Shown piece by piece: positions 51,628-63,809 of a stretch of 64,000 nucleotides of DNA. Below the pieces are notes generated by a model. It saw only the letters and a program-made list of their open reading frames with translations. It was not told the origin of the DNA and ran no database searches. Made by a program: the position numbers and the translations under genes. Numbering within the stretch: the stretch's first letter is position 1; each line of letters starts with the position of its first letter. The stretch comes from Rouxiella chamberiensis. Lineage in GTDB: Bacteria > Pseudomonadota > Gammaproteobacteria > Enterobacterales > Enterobacteriaceae. The DNA lies in NCBI RefSeq assembly GCF_026967475.1, contig NZ_CP114058.1:2356001-2420000 (forward strand), given 5' to 3'.

Positions 51628-52911
51628 TTAGGCAGGCGTGCTGAGTGACGCCAAACGCTCGAAATAGTCAGGGAAGGTTTTCGCCGTACATTTCGGGTCG
51701 AGAATGGTCACAGGCGTATCCGACAACGCCACCAGCGAGAAGCACATCGCCATGCGGTGATCGTCATAGGTGCCGATTTCGGCAAAGGTCAGCGCAGCAG
51801 GCGGTTCGATGCGGATGTAATCTTCACCTTCTTCCACGGTCGCCCCGACCTTGCGCAGTTCGGTCGCCATCGCGAACAGGCGATCCGTCTCTTTGACACG
51901 CCAGTTATAGATATTGCGAAGCGTGGTCGGCCCTTCGGCAAACAGCGCCGCCGTGGCAATGGTCATTGCCGCATCGGGAATGTGGTTCATGTCCATGTCG
52001 ATGCCGCGCAGTTCGCCGCGGGTACATTCGATATAATCGTCGGACCAGTTAACCGTCGCGCCCATTTTTTCCAGCACGTCGGCAAAGCGGATATCGCCCT
52101 GCATGCTGTTTTTACCGATGCCGGTTACGCGCACGGTGCCGCCCTTGATAGCCGCTGCCGCGAGGAAATAGGAGGCCGAAGAGGCATCGCCTTCCACCAG
52201 ATAGGTGCCCGGAGAAACATAGCGCTGTTTGGCGGTAACGCGGAACTGCTGGTAGTTCTCGTTCACCACGGTCACGCCGAAGGTTTTCATCAGGTTCAGC
52301 GTGATGTCGATATAAGGCTTGGACACCAGATCGCCCTTGATGCGGATAAGCGTGTCGTTTTCGGCCAGCGGCGCGGTCATGAGCAGCGCGGTGAGGAACT
52401 GGCTGGAGACGCTGCCGTCAACGCTGATTTCACCACCCTTGAACCCACCGTGCAGACGCAGAGGCGGATAGTGTTCATTTTCGAGATAATCGACGTGCGC
52501 GCCGCCCATTCTCAGGGCATCGACCAGATGGCCAATCGGACGTTCCTTCATGCGCGGCTCGCCGGTCAGCACGACATTCTGCTCGCCCAGACACAGCGCG
52601 GCAGCCAGGGGGCGCATCGCGGTGCCCGCATTGCCGAGAAACAGTTCCAGATCGTCGGCTTTCGGGAAGATACCGCCAAGGCCGTCGATTTCGCAGCGCG
52701 TTCTGTCTGCGGAGAGACGGTGCGTTACGCCAAGCTGGGTCAGCGCGTTGAGCATGTGGCGCACGTCGTCGCTGTCGAGCAGATTGGTCAGCTGCGTGGT
52801 GCCTTCGGCAAACGCGGCCAGCAACAGCGCGCGGTTGGAGACGCTCTTGGAGCCAGGGAGGTTGATGGTGCCATCAACTTTTGCAATAGGTTGGAGTGTT
52901 AACGCTTCCAC
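51628..52911 (-). CDS. aroA: EPSP synthase (5-enolpyruvylshikimate-3-phosphate synthase)
   Basis: 427 residues from the GTG at 52911, exactly the E. coli length. It joins shikimate 3-phosphate and PEP in chorismate synthesis. It starts [36 protein letters not shown] and [17 protein letters not shown] are the substrate-binding signatures. This is the class I form, normally glyphosate-sensitive, with Gly and Pro in the [10 protein letters not shown] loop. GAGAG lies just upstream of the GTG. It is cotranscribed with serC, though a terminator-like hairpin sits between them. Confidence 0.97.
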   Translation of the reverse strand: MEALTLQPIAKVDGTINLPGSKSVSNRALLLAAFAEGTTQLTNLLDSDDVRHMLNALTQLGVTHRLSADRTRCEIDGLGGIFPKADDLELFLGNAGTAMRPLAAALCLGEQNVVLTGEPRMKERPIGHLVDALRMGGAHVDYLENEHYPPLRLHGGFKGGEISVDGSVSSQFLTALLMTAPLAENDTLIRIKGDLVSKPYIDITLNLMKTFGVTVVNENYQQFRVTAKQRYVSPGTYLVEGDASSASYFLAAAAIKGGTVRVTGIGKNSMQGDIRFADVLEKMGATVNWSDDYIECTRGELRGIDMDMNHIPDAAMTIATAALFAEGPTTLRNIYNWRVKETDRLFAMATELRKVGATVEEGEDYIRIEPPAALTFAEIGTYDDHRMAMCFSLVALSDTPVTILDPKCTAKTFPDYFERLASLSTPA

Positions 52912-52942
52912 AGTGTTCTCTCGGATCGGAAAATAGCAAAAT

Positions 52943-52977
52943 AAATAAAAAACCAAACCCCGGATCGTGGCCGGGGT
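52943..52977 (-). terminator. Attenuator-like hairpin between serC and aroA
   Basis: On the minus strand ACCCCGG ccacgat CCGGGGT is followed by TTGGTTTTTTATTT. It lies within the 130-bp gap of serC-aroA, a pair cotranscribed in enterics. Partial termination here would lower aroA relative to serC. Confidence 0.8.
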
Positions 52978-53041
52978 CTGGATCAATCAGCAACTTGTCT
53001 AATAATAAATCTAGGAATCAAACAGTTAACTTAACGCCGGA

Positions 53042-54127
53042 TTAACCGTGACGTTTTTCAAAGTCGTTCATAAACGAAGTCAGCGCCTGCACGCCTTCCA
53101 GCGGCATTGCATTGTAGATGGAAGCACGCATGCCGCCAACCACACGGTGACCTTTAAGCGCGTGCAAACCCGCTTCCAGTGATTCTTTCAGGAATACGGC
53201 GTCCAGCGAGGCATCGGCCAGCTGGAACGGCACATTCATGCGCGAACGGTTGGCATCGGCTACCTGATTGCGGTAGAAATCGCTGCGATCGATGGTGCTG
53301 TACAGCAGTTCGGCTTTGGCCTTGTTGCGTTTTTCGATTTCGTTCAGGCCGCCCTGCTCTTTCAGCCATTTGAAGACCATGCCCGACAGATACCAGGCAA
53401 AGGTCGGCGGGGTGTTGAACATTGAATCGTTTTCGGCAAGCACAGTGTAATCAAGGATAGAAGGCAGCTCGGTACGCGCCTTGCCCAGCAGATCTTCGCG
53501 CACGATAACCAGCGTCAGACCGGCAGGACCGATATTCTTCTGCGCGCCGGCGTAAATCACGCCAAAGCGGCTGACATCGATAGGACGGGAAAGAATCGTC
53601 GAGGAGTAGTCGGCGATAACGACCTTGTCGCCGAAGTCAGGCATTTCGTCGATTGCCAGACCGTCGATGGTTTCGTTCGGGCAGTAGTGAACATAGGCAG
53701 AGTCGGCGCTCAGCTTCCACTCGCTCATTGGCAGCAGGCCGCGCTTGTCGCCGAAAGTGGTGGTGATATCGATGACGTTCGGGGTGCAGTATTTCTGCGC
53801 TTCTTTAACCGCGCTGTGCGCCCAGTAACCGCCGTCGATATAGTCGGCCGTGGATTTGTCACCCAGCAGGTTCATCGGGATGGCCGCGAACTGCGCACGC
53901 GCGCCGCCGTGGCAGAACAGGACTTTATAGTTCGAGGGGATATTCATCAGGTCGCGAATATCCTTTTCGGACTCTTCGGCCACTTCGATGAATTCTTTGC
54001 TGCGGTGACTGATTTCCATCACCGAGGTACCGAGACCGCGCCAGTTGCAGAGTTCCTGTTCAGCACGACGTAAGACTTCAGCCGGAATCATCGCCGGGCC
54101 TGAGCTAAAATTATAAACCTGAGTCAT
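53042..54127 (-). CDS. serC: Phosphoserine / 3-hydroxy-4-phosphonooxybutanoate aminotransferase
   Basis: 361 residues (E. coli 362). A PLP enzyme used in serine and in pyridoxal phosphate synthesis. It starts [19 protein letters not shown]; the PLP lysine is Lys197 in [21 protein letters not shown] sits directly before the ATG and contains the stop codon of a possible small leader frame (54134-54238). It is followed by aroA, linking serine, vitamin B6 and aromatic synthesis in one operon. Confidence 0.97.
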   Translation of the reverse strand: MTQVYNFSSGPAMIPAEVLRRAEQELCNWRGLGTSVMEISHRSKEFIEVAEESEKDIRDLMNIPSNYKVLFCHGGARAQFAAIPMNLLGDKSTADYIDGGYWAHSAVKEAQKYCTPNVIDITTTFGDKRGLLPMSEWKLSADSAYVHYCPNETIDGLAIDEMPDFGDKVVIADYSSTILSRPIDVSRFGVIYAGAQKNIGPAGLTLVIVREDLLGKARTELPSILDYTVLAENDSMFNTPPTFAWYLSGMVFKWLKEQGGLNEIEKRNKAKAELLYSTIDRSDFYRNQVADANRSRMNVPFQLADASLDAVFLKESLEAGLHALKGHRVVGGMRASIYNAMPLEGVQALTSFMNDFEKRHG

Positions 54128-54133
54128 TTCCCC

Positions 54134-54238
54134 TCACCACTTCTCTTTGATAGCTACTTGAAAGCCAGTTGAGTCATTGATTGATAGCAATATTGGAATG
54201 CTTGCCTGCACCAACAACCAGTTTACCGGTTTTATCAC
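54134..54238 (-). CDS. Possible 34-residue leader peptide upstream of serC
   Basis: A GTG at 54238 is preceded by GGGAGGAGACCA, a near-ideal ribosome binding site. The frame codes MIKPVNWLLVQASIPILLSI... and ends KEKW at a TGA that overlaps the serC ribosome binding site (TGAGGGGAAATG). The middle is hydrophobic. An upstream in-frame ATG at 54298 would make a 54-residue version but has no such site. I recognise no family. It could couple translation to serC or be chance; conservation would decide. Confidence 0.4.
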   Translation of the reverse strand: MIKPVNWLLVQASIPILLSINDSTGFQVAIKEKW

Positions 54239-54402
54239 TGGTCTCCTCCCGCTGCAATTGTTATTCGCCCCGGAGTAATAATCAGTAATAAAATTCATAT
54301 CGGCCGCGCGAGTATTCTTTTTCTTAGCGGCATGAATACGTGGAGGTTGGGTCAAAAACCCCGTATCATTGCGCGTTTTTAGAACGCACAAAAGTGAACT
54401 CA

Positions 54403-56164
54403 ATGACGCAAACTTTTATCCCTGGCAAAGACGCGGCGCTGGAAGACTCCATCTCCCGTTTTCAGCAGAAACTCACCGACCTCGGCTTCAATATCGAAGA
54501 GGCCTCGTGGCTGAATCCGGTCCCCAATGTCTGGTCTGTCCATATTCGCGACCGCGATTGCCCGCTGTGCTTTACCAACGGCAAGGGAGCCAGTAAGAAA
54601 GCGGCATTGGCTTCGGCGCTGGGCGAATACTTCGAACGCCTGTCCACCAACTATTTCTTCGCCGATTTCTATCTGGGCAAAGAGATCGCCAACGGCGATT
54701 TCGTACATTATCCGAATGAAAAATGGTTCCCGATCCCGGCGGACAACAGCCTGCCTGCGGGCATTCTGGACGCGCGTCTGCACGCGTTCTACGACGAAGA
54801 AAACGAGCTGACCGGCAGCGACCTGGTCGATTTGCAGTCCGGCAACGCCGAACGCGGCATCTGCGCCCTGCCTTTCACTCGTCAATCCGACCAGCAGACC
54901 GTCTATATTCCGATGAACATCATCGGCAATCTCTATGTGTCCAACGGCATGTCTGCGGGGAATACCGCCAACGAAGCGCGCGTACAGGGGCTTTCCGAAG
55001 TCTTCGAGCGTTACGTGAAAAACCGCATCATTGCGGAATCCATCAGCCTGCCGGAAATCCCGGCCGACGTGCTGGCGCGTTATCCGAGTGTGGTCGAAGC
55101 CATCGCCAAACTCGAAGAGGAAGGTTTCCCTATCCTTTCCTATGACGCCTCGCTTGGCGGTAACTATCCAGTCATTTGCGTGGTGTTGTTCAACCCGGCC
55201 AACGGCACCTGTTTCGCCTCTTTCGGCGCGCACCCCGACTTTGGCGTTGCTCTCGAGCGTACCGTGACCGAGTTGCTGCAAGGCCGTGGCCTGAAGGATC
55301 TCGACGTGTTTACCGCGCCGACCTTCGACGACGAAGAAGTCGCCGAACACGCCAACCTTGAAACGCATTTTATCGATTCAAGCGGTCTTATCTGCTGGGA
55401 TCTGTTCAAGCAGGACGCCGACTACGACTTCGCCGACTGGAGCTTCAGCGGCAGCACCGAAGAAGAGTTCGCGACCCTGATGGCTATCTTCGACAAAGAA
55501 GACGCCGAAGTGTATATCGCCGACTACGAACATCTGGATGTTTACGCCTGCCGTATCATCGTGCCGGGCATGTCCGATATCTACCCAGCCGAAGACCTGC
55601 TGCTGGCCAACAACAGCATGGGCGCGAACGTGCGTGAACAGATTCTGGCCCTGCCGGACAGCGATTTCGCGCCCGAAGAGTATTTGCAGATGATCACGCA
55701 ACTGGATGACGAAGGTCTGGACGACTTTACCCGTGTGCGCGAAACTGCTGGGCATCGCGAGCGGTAAAGACAACGGCTGGTATACGCTGCGCGTGGGCGA
55801 GCTGAAATCCATGCTGGCGCTGGCCGGTGGCGACATGGATCAGGCGCTGACCTGGGCCGAATGGGCGCACGAGTTCAACGCCTCCGTTTACAGCGCCGAG
55901 CGCAACAACTATTACCGTTGTCTGCAAACTCTGCTGCAACTGGCGCTGGAGCCAGAGCGCGAGGCGTCACAATACTATTCCGCCTTCGTCAAAATGTATG
56001 GTCAGGACGCCGTCGATCGCGCTTCTGCGGCCATCAGCGGCGAAGAGCGCTTCCACGGCCTGTTTGCGGTAGATGCCGAACTCAAGGCGCTGCCTGCCCA
56101 TCAGGGCCTGCTGGCGGCGTATGAGAAATTGCAGGTTGCCAAGCGTCGTCATTGGGCAAAATAA
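54403..56164 (+). CDS. ycaO: YcaO, ATP-dependent cyclodehydratase-family protein (frameshifted in this sequence)
   Basis: The YcaO domain occupies about residues 60-400, with FTNGKGASKKAALASALGEYFERLS and the ATP-site segments EARVQGLSEVFERYVKN and ERTVTELLQGR. A TPR-like C-terminal part follows. E. coli YcaO supports beta-methylthiolation of ribosomal protein S12 together with RimO. The frame breaks at RVRE: AAA at 55742-55744 should be AA, which restores VRELLGIASGKDNGWYTLRV. Repaired length is 586, exactly the E. coli value. It stands upstream of focA, as in E. coli, and divergent from serC. Confidence 0.93.
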
Positions 56165-56215
56165 AAGAAATCATCACTCGGATTTTTTTATCAGCGTTAT
56201 TAATGATTAATGCAT

Positions 56216-56246
56216 AAAAAGCCGGCCTTTCGAGGTCGGCTTTTTT
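56216..56246 (+). terminator. Terminator after ycaO
   Basis: AAAAAGCCGGCCT ttcg AGGTCGGCTTTTTTT, about 50 bp past the ycaO stop. Confidence 0.88.
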
Positions 56247-56675
56247 TATTGCCGAGCGCCGGTGTCGGATAATGTTTAATATTTTAGAAACAGGATGATT
56301 ATTTAATAGTGAAGCAAAAGAAATGTATCCTCACAAAAGCGCGAGGGGAATAATGACAACTCAAATCTGGCCCCACAGGATTTCAAAATTTCATTTGTTA
56401 AATAATTGCTAAAAATAAATAGCGAGCCGCCCTGAGCCTGATCTTAATTCCATAAATATCAACGAGTCAGTCGATTGATAATTTTTAATTAAAATTTAAC
56501 CGTAATAAATAAAAATAATTTACCTCTTATTAATCAAACGACTAACGCTAAAATAGCCATCAATACTCCGTAACTCACGCCTTATTACTCCCCGCTATGA
56601 TCCACATCAATATCTCGACAACATCAGGTTGTTAGTATCTGTCATGCAGTACATAACCCTTAAGAGTGAGTTAAT
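56247..56675 (+). promoter_or_regulatory. focA-pfl promoter region with FNR box
   Basis: About 430 bp of very AT-rich DNA. ATGAT-CCAC-ATCAA at 56597-56610 matches the FNR consensus TTGAT-N4-ATCAA at nine of ten positions. Looser TTGATAAT and AATATCAA half sites lie further up. In E. coli focA-pflB has several promoters controlled by FNR, ArcA and IHF. The long AT-rich span fits, but I cannot place the individual promoters. No small gene was seen here. Confidence 0.7.
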
Positions 56676-57533
56676 GTGAACGCTGACAACCCCTTCAATT
56701 TATTATTACCCGCTGCTACGGCAAAAGTCGCCGAAGATGCCGGCGTGTATAAAGCGACAAAACAACCCATAAAAACCTTTTTCCTGGCGATCACCGCCGG
56801 TGTATTTATTTCCATTGCCTTTGTTTTCTACATTACCTCGACCACCGGCACAGCAGGCGTTCCGTTTGGCTGGTCAAAACTGGTAGGCGGGATCTGTTTT
56901 TCACTCGGATTAATGTTAGTCGTGGTCTGTGGCGCCGATCTCTTCACCTCGACCGTATTAACCGTCATCGCCAAGGCGAGCGGCAGAATCACCTGGGGGC
57001 AACTGGCCCGCAACTGGGTCAATGTTTATGTCGGCAACCTGTTTGGCGCGCTGTTTTTCGTCGGCCTTATCTGGTTTTCCGGCATGGCGATGACCGACAA
57101 CGGCCAATGGGGGCTGAACGTTCTGCAAACCGCCGACCATAAAATGCATCACACCTTTATCGAGGCGGTATGTCTTGGCATTTTAGCCAATCTGATGGTC
57201 TGTCTCGCGGTATGGATGAGTTATTCCGGCCGCAGCCTGATGGACAAAATGTTTGCCATGATCCTGCCGGTCGCCATGTTTGTCGCCTGCGGATTCGAGC
57301 ACAGTATCGCCAACATGTTCATGATCCCGCTCGGGATTGTCATCAGGAATTTTGCCGCGCCCGAATTCTGGCAGGCCGTGGGCAGCGCGCCCGACAAATT
57401 CGCCGCGCTCGACGTCACACACTTTATCACCGACAACCTGATCCCCGTTACGCTCGGCAACATCATCGGCGGCGGTCTGCTGGTCGGCCTGACCTACTGG
57501 GTCATCTATCTACGCGACAAGCAGCCCGCATAA
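56676..57533 (+). CDS. focA: FocA, formate channel
   Basis: 285 residues, the family length, from a GTG at 56676. A pentameric inner-membrane channel of the FNT family with six helices. It starts with the N-terminal helix (VNADNPFNLLLPAA) that touches PflB. The pore His lies in HKMHHTFIEAVCLGILANLMVCLAVWMSYSGRSL. It exports formate made by PflB and can re-import it at low pH. The FNR site upstream suggests anaerobic induction. pflB follows after 87 bp. Confidence 0.97.
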   Translation: MNADNPFNLLLPAATAKVAEDAGVYKATKQPIKTFFLAITAGVFISIAFVFYITSTTGTAGVPFGWSKLVGGICFSLGLMLVVVCGADLFTSTVLTVIAKASGRITWGQLARNWVNVYVGNLFGALFFVGLIWFSGMAMTDNGQWGLNVLQTADHKMHHTFIEAVCLGILANLMVCLAVWMSYSGRSLMDKMFAMILPVAMFVACGFEHSIANMFMIPLGIVIRNFAAPEFWQAVGSAPDKFAALDVTHFITDNLIPVTLGNIIGGGLLVGLTYWVIYLRDKQPA

Positions 57534-57620
57534 GCACAGGCGCTGCCCTTCGCAACAGTTTACGGGTTATCCCGACAACGCTTTTATCCAAGAATTTCAA
57601 CATCAGAAGGTAGGTGTAAC

Positions 57621-59903
57621 ATGTCCAAGCTCAATGAGAAATTGACCACCGCATGGCAAGGTTTCAGCGCGGGTGAATGGCAGACCGAAGTCAACGTGCG
57701 CGATTTCATCCAGAAAAACTACACCCCTTACGAGGGCAACGAGTCTTTCCTGGCAGGCGCAACGCAGGCAACGACCACCTTGTGGGAAAGCGTGATGGAA
57801 GGTATCAAGCAGGAGAACGCCACCAAGGCCCCTGTCGATTTTGATACCGATCTCGCCTCGACCATTACCTCGCATGATGCCGGATACATCAACAAATCGC
57901 TGGAAACCATCGTCGGCCTGCAAACCGATGCGCCGCTGAAACGCGCCATCATCCCGTTTGGCGGCATCAAGATGGTTGAAGGCTCCTGCAAAGTCTATGG
58001 CCGTGAACTCGACCCGCAACTGAAAAAGGTCTTTACCGACTACCGCAAAACGCACAACCAGGGTGTGTTCGACGTTTATACCAAAGACATTCTCAACTGC
58101 CGTAAATCCGGCGTGCTGACCGGTTTACCCGATGCCTATGGCCGTGGCCGTATCATCGGCGACTATCGCCGCGTAGCACTCTATGGCATCGATTTCCTGA
58201 TGGCCGACAAATACAGCCAGTTCCAGTCGCTGCAATCGCGTCTTGAAAACGGCGAAGACTTGGCAATGACGATTCAATTGCGCGAAGAGATTTCCGAACA
58301 GTATCGCGCGCTGGGTCAAATCAAGGAGATGGCGGCAAAATACGGCTTCGACATCGCAGGCCCGGCCACCACGGCACAGGAAGCGGTGCAGTGGACCTAC
58401 TTCGGCTATCTGGCCGCAGTCAAATCGCAAAACGGGGCCGCCATGTCCTTTGGTCGCGTCTCGACCTTCCTTGATATCTTTATCGAACGCGACATCAAGG
58501 CTGGCAAACTGGGCGAAGAGCAGGCGCAGGAGCTTATCGACCATCTGGTCATGAAGCTGCGCATGGTGCGTTTCCTGCGCACGCCCGAGTATGACGAACT
58601 GTTCTCCGGCGACCCTATCTGGGCCACCGAATCGCTGGCCGGTATGGGCGTCGATGGCCGCACGCTGGTCACCCGAAACAGCTACCGTTTCCTGAATACG
58701 CTCTACACTATGGGGCCTTCGCCGGAACCCAACATGACTATCCTGTGGTCTGAAAAACTGCCGGTCAACTTCAAGAAATACGCCGCCAAAGTCTCAATCG
58801 ACACCTCCTCGATTCAGTATGAAAACGATGACCTGATGCGCCCTGACTTCGACAATGACGATTACGCCATTGCCTGCTGCGTCAGCCCGATGATTGTTGG
58901 TAAACAGATGCAGTTCTTCGGCGCGCGCGCCAATCTGGCGAAAACCATGCTCTATGCCATCAACGGCGGCGTGGATGAAAAAATGAAAATTCAGGTCGGG
59001 CCGAAAGAGGCACCGATGATGGACGAGGTGCTGGATTACGACAAAGTGCTGGCCCGCATGGACCACTTTATGGACTGGCTGGCGACGCAATATGTGACCG
59101 CGCTGAACTGCATTCACTACATGCACGATAAATACAGCTACGAAGCTTCGCTGATGGCGCTGCACGACCGCGACGTTTATCGCACCATGGCCTGCGGTAT
59201 TGCCGGACTTTCCGTCGCCGCCGATTCACTCTCTGCGATTAAATATGCCAAAGTCAGCACGATTCGTGATGAAGATGGGCTGGCGGTAGATTTCAAAATC
59301 GAGGGCGAATATCCGCAGTTTGGGAACAACGATCCGCGCGTCGATGATATCGCCTGCGACCTGGTCGAGCGCTTTATGAAGAAAATTCAGAAGTTGCCGA
59401 CCTACCGCAATGCCGTCGCCACCCAGTCAGTGCTTACTATCACCTCGAACGTGGTTTACGGCAAGAAAACCGGCAATACACCCGACGGACGTCGCGCCGG
59501 TGCCCCGTTTGGTCCGGGCGCCAACCCGATGCACGGACGCGATCAGAAAGGCGCGGTTGCCTCTCTGACCTCCGTCGCCAAACTGCCGTTCGCCTATGCG
59601 AAAGATGGCATCTCCTACACCTTCTCCATCGTGCCGAATGCGTTGGGTAAAGATGACGAGGTGCGTAAATCCAATCTGGCGGGGCTGATGGACGGCTATT
59701 TCCACCACGAAGCGGCCGTTGAAGGCGGTCAGCATCTGAACGTGAACGTGATGAACCGCGAGATGCTGCTGGATGCCATGGAAGATCCGCAGAAATACCC
59801 GCAACTGACTATTCGTGTTTCGGGCTATGCCGTGCGATTCAACTCGCTGACCAAAGAGCAGCAGCAGGACGTTATCACCCGAACCTTTACCAAAACGCTG
59901 TAA
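57621..59903 (+). CDS. pflB: Pyruvate formate-lyase
   Basis: 760 residues, the E. coli length. A glycyl-radical enzyme splitting pyruvate with CoA into acetyl-CoA and formate under anaerobiosis. The catalytic pair Cys419-Cys420 lies in [12 protein letters not shown]; the radical Gly735 lies in [10 protein letters not shown] near the C-terminus. Activated by PflA, encoded next. AGAAGG is the ribosome binding site. A terminator-like hairpin follows, so pflA is probably made at a lower level or from its own promoter. Confidence 0.98.
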   Translation: MSKLNEKLTTAWQGFSAGEWQTEVNVRDFIQKNYTPYEGNESFLAGATQATTTLWESVMEGIKQENATKAPVDFDTDLASTITSHDAGYINKSLETIVGLQTDAPLKRAIIPFGGIKMVEGSCKVYGRELDPQLKKVFTDYRKTHNQGVFDVYTKDILNCRKSGVLTGLPDAYGRGRIIGDYRRVALYGIDFLMADKYSQFQSLQSRLENGEDLAMTIQLREEISEQYRALGQIKEMAAKYGFDIAGPATTAQEAVQWTYFGYLAAVKSQNGAAMSFGRVSTFLDIFIERDIKAGKLGEEQAQELIDHLVMKLRMVRFLRTPEYDELFSGDPIWATESLAGMGVDGRTLVTRNSYRFLNTLYTMGPSPEPNMTILWSEKLPVNFKKYAAKVSIDTSSIQYENDDLMRPDFDNDDYAIACCVSPMIVGKQMQFFGARANLAKTMLYAINGGVDEKMKIQVGPKEAPMMDEVLDYDKVLARMDHFMDWLATQYVTALNCIHYMHDKYSYEASLMALHDRDVYRTMACGIAGLSVAADSLSAIKYAKVSTIRDEDGLAVDFKIEGEYPQFGNNDPRVDDIACDLVERFMKKIQKLPTYRNAVATQSVLTITSNVVYGKKTGNTPDGRRAGAPFGPGANPMHGRDQKGAVASLTSVAKLPFAYAKDGISYTFSIVPNALGKDDEVRKSNLAGLMDGYFHHEAAVEGGQHLNVNVMNREMLLDAMEDPQKYPQLTIRVSGYAVRFNSLTKEQQQDVITRTFTKTL

Positions 59904-59934
59904 AGAGTCGCCGCGTTAAACGTTATCAAAAGTG

Positions 59935-59960
59935 AAGGCCCCACTCAGCTGGGGCCTTTT
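59935..59960 (+). terminator. Terminator between pflB and pflA
   Basis: AAGGCCCCA ctcagc TGGGGCCTTTT, about 30 bp after pflB. Confidence 0.88.
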
Positions 59961-60018
59961 GACCCTGATAATCAAGACTTCAATTAACGAAGTCACTGGA
60001 CTGTGGAGAACACCTGCC

Positions 60019-60759
60019 ATGTCAATCCAAGGTCGCATTCACTCCTACGAATCCTGCGGGACCGTCGACGGTCCCGGCATACGCTTTATCGCCTTCTTTC
60101 AGGGTTGCCTGATGCGCTGCATGTATTGCCACAACCGCGATACGTGGGACACCCACGGCGGTAAAGAGATTTACGTAGAAGACTTGATGAAAGAGGTGGT
60201 GAGCTATCGCCATTTCATGAACGCATCGGGCGGCGGCGTCACGGCTTCCGGCGGTGAGGCCGTATTACAGGCCGAATTTGTGCGCGACTGGTTCCGCGCC
60301 TGCCACGCCGAAGGCATCCATACCTGTCTCGACACCAACGGTTTCGTTCGTCGCTACGATTCGGTGATCGACGAACTGATTGATGTCACCGATCTCGTGA
60401 TGCTCGATTTGAAACAGATGAACGACGAGATCCACCAGAAGCTGGTGGGCGTATCGAATCATCGCACGCTGGATTTCGCCCATTATCTTGCCGAACGCGG
60501 CACACGCACCTGGATCCGCTATGTGGTGGTGCCCGGCTGGTCAGACGATGACGACTCCGTTCAGCGTCTCGGCGAATTTACCCGCGAGATGAAAAATATC
60601 GAGAAGATAGAACTGCTGCCCTATCACGAACTGGGCAAACATAAATGGACGGCGATGGGCGAAGCGTACGGGCTGGAGGGCGTGAGTCCGCCGAGCAAAG
60701 AGATCATGGAGAGGGTCAAAAAGATTCTGGAACAGTACGGGCATCAGGTCGTTTACTAA
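60019..60759 (+). CDS. pflA: Pyruvate formate-lyase activating enzyme
   Basis: 246 residues from the ATG at 60019, exactly the E. coli length. A radical-SAM enzyme that installs the glycyl radical on PflB. The 4Fe-4S motif [18 protein letters not shown] segment reads [12 protein letters not shown] (CxxxCxxC). The SAM-binding [14 protein letters not shown] is intact. GGAG lies ten bases upstream of the ATG. The longer frame from 59932 is not supported by homology and runs through the pflB terminator hairpin. Confidence 0.97.
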   Translation: MSIQGRIHSYESCGTVDGPGIRFIAFFQGCLMRCMYCHNRDTWDTHGGKEIYVEDLMKEVVSYRHFMNASGGGVTASGGEAVLQAEFVRDWFRACHAEGIHTCLDTNGFVRRYDSVIDELIDVTDLVMLDLKQMNDEIHQKLVGVSNHRTLDFAHYLAERGTRTWIRYVVVPGWSDDDDSVQRLGEFTREMKNIEKIELLPYHELGKHKWTAMGEAYGLEGVSPPSKEIMERVKKILEQYGHQVVY

Positions 60760-60818
60760 CCTGTGGCGTGCGCGTGATCCCGGGAATGGCGCGTGCGACA
60801 AGGCCGAAGGCGAGCCGA

Positions 60819-60855
60819 CACGCCTGCCCCTTAACTCAATAAGGTGACAGGCGTT
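60819..60855. other. Nested hairpin between convergent pflA and ycaD
   Basis: ACGCCTG / CAGGCGT (7 bp) encloses a second stem CCTT/AAGG. There is no T run. It sits midway in the 138-bp convergent gap and may act as a factor-independent barrier or 3'-end stabiliser. Confidence 0.5.
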
Positions 60856-60897
60856 GATGCGCGCCCCACGCAGCGGCGGCTTCGGGAAGGCGTAACG

Positions 60898-62043
60898 TCA
60901 AACGGCCGCGAAAGGCGTGGTCTGCTGATCGGTCTTGCGCAGCAGCATCAGCAGATAGACCAGCGCGACACCGGCAATCATCACAAACAATACGCCGTCA
61001 GAGTAGTTCTGCATCAGCATCGCGGTCATCGACGGACCCGCAAGACTGCCAATCGTGTAACTCATCAGCAACGCCTGATTCATGCCGACCAGTTCATCCG
61101 CACTCACCTTTTCACAGGCCCAGGACATGGCCACCGGATACAGTGTAAAGCCTGCACAGCCGAGCACAAACAGGGCCGGTGCCATCGCGTAACCACCGAG
61201 CATCGCCAGACACCCCAGGATGACCACAAAGACCTGCACACGCAGCACCATCAGACGACCGTAACGATCGGCGAGACGTCCGACCGGCCACTGACCGATA
61301 ATGCCGGAGCTTATCAGCAGCGCCATCCAGTAACCGACGTCGGCATCGCTCAGACCGCGGTGTGACAGGAACAACGGCATCAGGCCATACAGCGAACCCA
61401 GAACGATACCCGAAATCACACAGCCGTTGATGCCAAGCCGCGCATTGCGGCGCTTGAGCATCGGCCAGATGGCAGGCGTAGGCAGTTCGCTGTCCTGATT
61501 GGCAATGTGCGCAAACAACAGCGGCAGCATGGCGACCACGATTAACCCGGTAACCCACGGAATAACATTGTAAATCTCGGTAGAAACCTTGCCGAGCAGG
61601 AGCTGCCCCGCGACGGTGCCGATGTAATACACCATCATGTAGGCGGCGAGCAGTTGACCACGATTTTTGACCGTGCCGCTGCGCAGCAACGCGCTTTCGA
61701 CCACGACCCAGATAAGCGCGCAGCCGATACCGGCCATAAAGCGCCAGCCGACCCAGCCGAAGAAGTTCATCGAGAACGTTAAACCGGCGGTGGCAACGGC
61801 AAACAGAATACAGGAAAGCTGATAGCTGAGATTAAAGCCGAGACGTTTGATAAGGCGACCGGCAATCAGCGTGCCAAGCAGGTTACCCGTATAATATGAA
61901 GAACTTACCAGTCCTACTTTCCAGGTTGGCAGCGTTTCGTGGGTCAACCACAAGGGAACCAGGGTGCTCAAAACCGCAATGGAAACGGTCAACAGTAAAA
62001 GGCCACAGAGCAGCAATAGCACCGGGCGAGAATAAGCGGACAT
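60898..62043 (-). CDS. ycaD: YcaD, MFS-family transporter
   Basis: 381 residues (E. coli 382). Twelve predicted membrane helices in two six-helix halves. The MFS motif between helices 2 and 3 reads [10 protein letters not shown], and its copy after helix 8 reads [33 protein letters not shown] is conserved in YcaD. The substrate is not known. It has its own AT-rich upstream region, with a candidate TTGATT / TTAAAT pair on the minus strand around 62150-62175. Confidence 0.92.
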   Translation of the reverse strand: MSAYSRPVLLLLCGLLLLTVSIAVLSTLVPLWLTHETLPTWKVGLVSSSYYTGNLLGTLIAGRLIKRLGFNLSYQLSCILFAVATAGLTFSMNFFGWVGWRFMAGIGCALIWVVVESALLRSGTVKNRGQLLAAYMMVYYIGTVAGQLLLGKVSTEIYNVIPWVTGLIVVAMLPLLFAHIANQDSELPTPAIWPMLKRRNARLGINGCVISGIVLGSLYGLMPLFLSHRGLSDADVGYWMALLISSGIIGQWPVGRLADRYGRLMVLRVQVFVVILGCLAMLGGYAMAPALFVLGCAGFTLYPVAMSWACEKVSADELVGMNQALLMSYTIGSLAGPSMTAMLMQNYSDGVLFVMIAGVALVYLLMLLRKTDQQTTPFAAV

Positions 62044-62410
62044 AGGGAATGAGCGACCAAAGAGAGTAGGAAATTGCGCGCATCATGCCATTCGGCCAAA
62101 AAAAGTCAATTGGGCAAAATTGGGCATGCGCACAAACTGTATTCTCATGATTTAAATAACTAATCAATCGTCAATCAAGGGTCGCAATGGCTCAAAATGA
62201 CCATTTCTCAACTGATTGATATTCAATAGTTTATCGTTTTTAAATCGACGATTAATTCATTAAAAATAAATGTTTTACGCGGCAGTCGATTAAAAAATAT
62301 CGCTGATAAAAAAGGCGGGACAAAAAAGGCTAAAATTCGCTGACAAGGCATAAAAAAGGCCGACTGCGTGAACAATCGGCCTCAATCTATTATTCCCTTT
62401 TGTATCGGTA
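62044..62410 (-). other. serS-ycaD intergenic region
   Basis: 367 bp, AT-rich. It holds the serS terminator (62352-62383) and, nearer ycaD, a likely ycaD promoter. ATTGA-tat-TCAAT (62215-62227 region) is a short perfect inverted repeat, and TCAATC-type repeats occur nearby (62163-62177). No coding frame with a good start signal was seen. Confidence 0.5.
62352..62383 (-). terminator. Terminator after serS
   Basis: On the minus strand AGGCCGA, a 13-16 nt loop, TCGGCCT and a run of T; about 30 bp past serS. Confidence 0.85.
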
Positions 62411-63724
<1,314 letters not shown>

Positions 63725-63809
63725 TTAAATAAAATTTTGAAGTTACAGGCTGCCTGAAACAGCAGCATGTCAAAGAGTTATCAGCCGTAACCTTACCGCA
63801 CCCGCAAAT

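Noticed and set aside
5494..56164. Programmed ribosomal frameshifting as the explanation for the thirteen split genes
   Set aside because: The sites differ in kind (gains and losses), lack slippery heptamers with downstream structures in common, and the homologous genes in relatives are read without frameshifting.
59932..60018. Upstream extension of pflA
   Set aside because: It would run through the pflB terminator hairpin and lacks homology; the ATG at 60019 with GGAG gives the exact family length.
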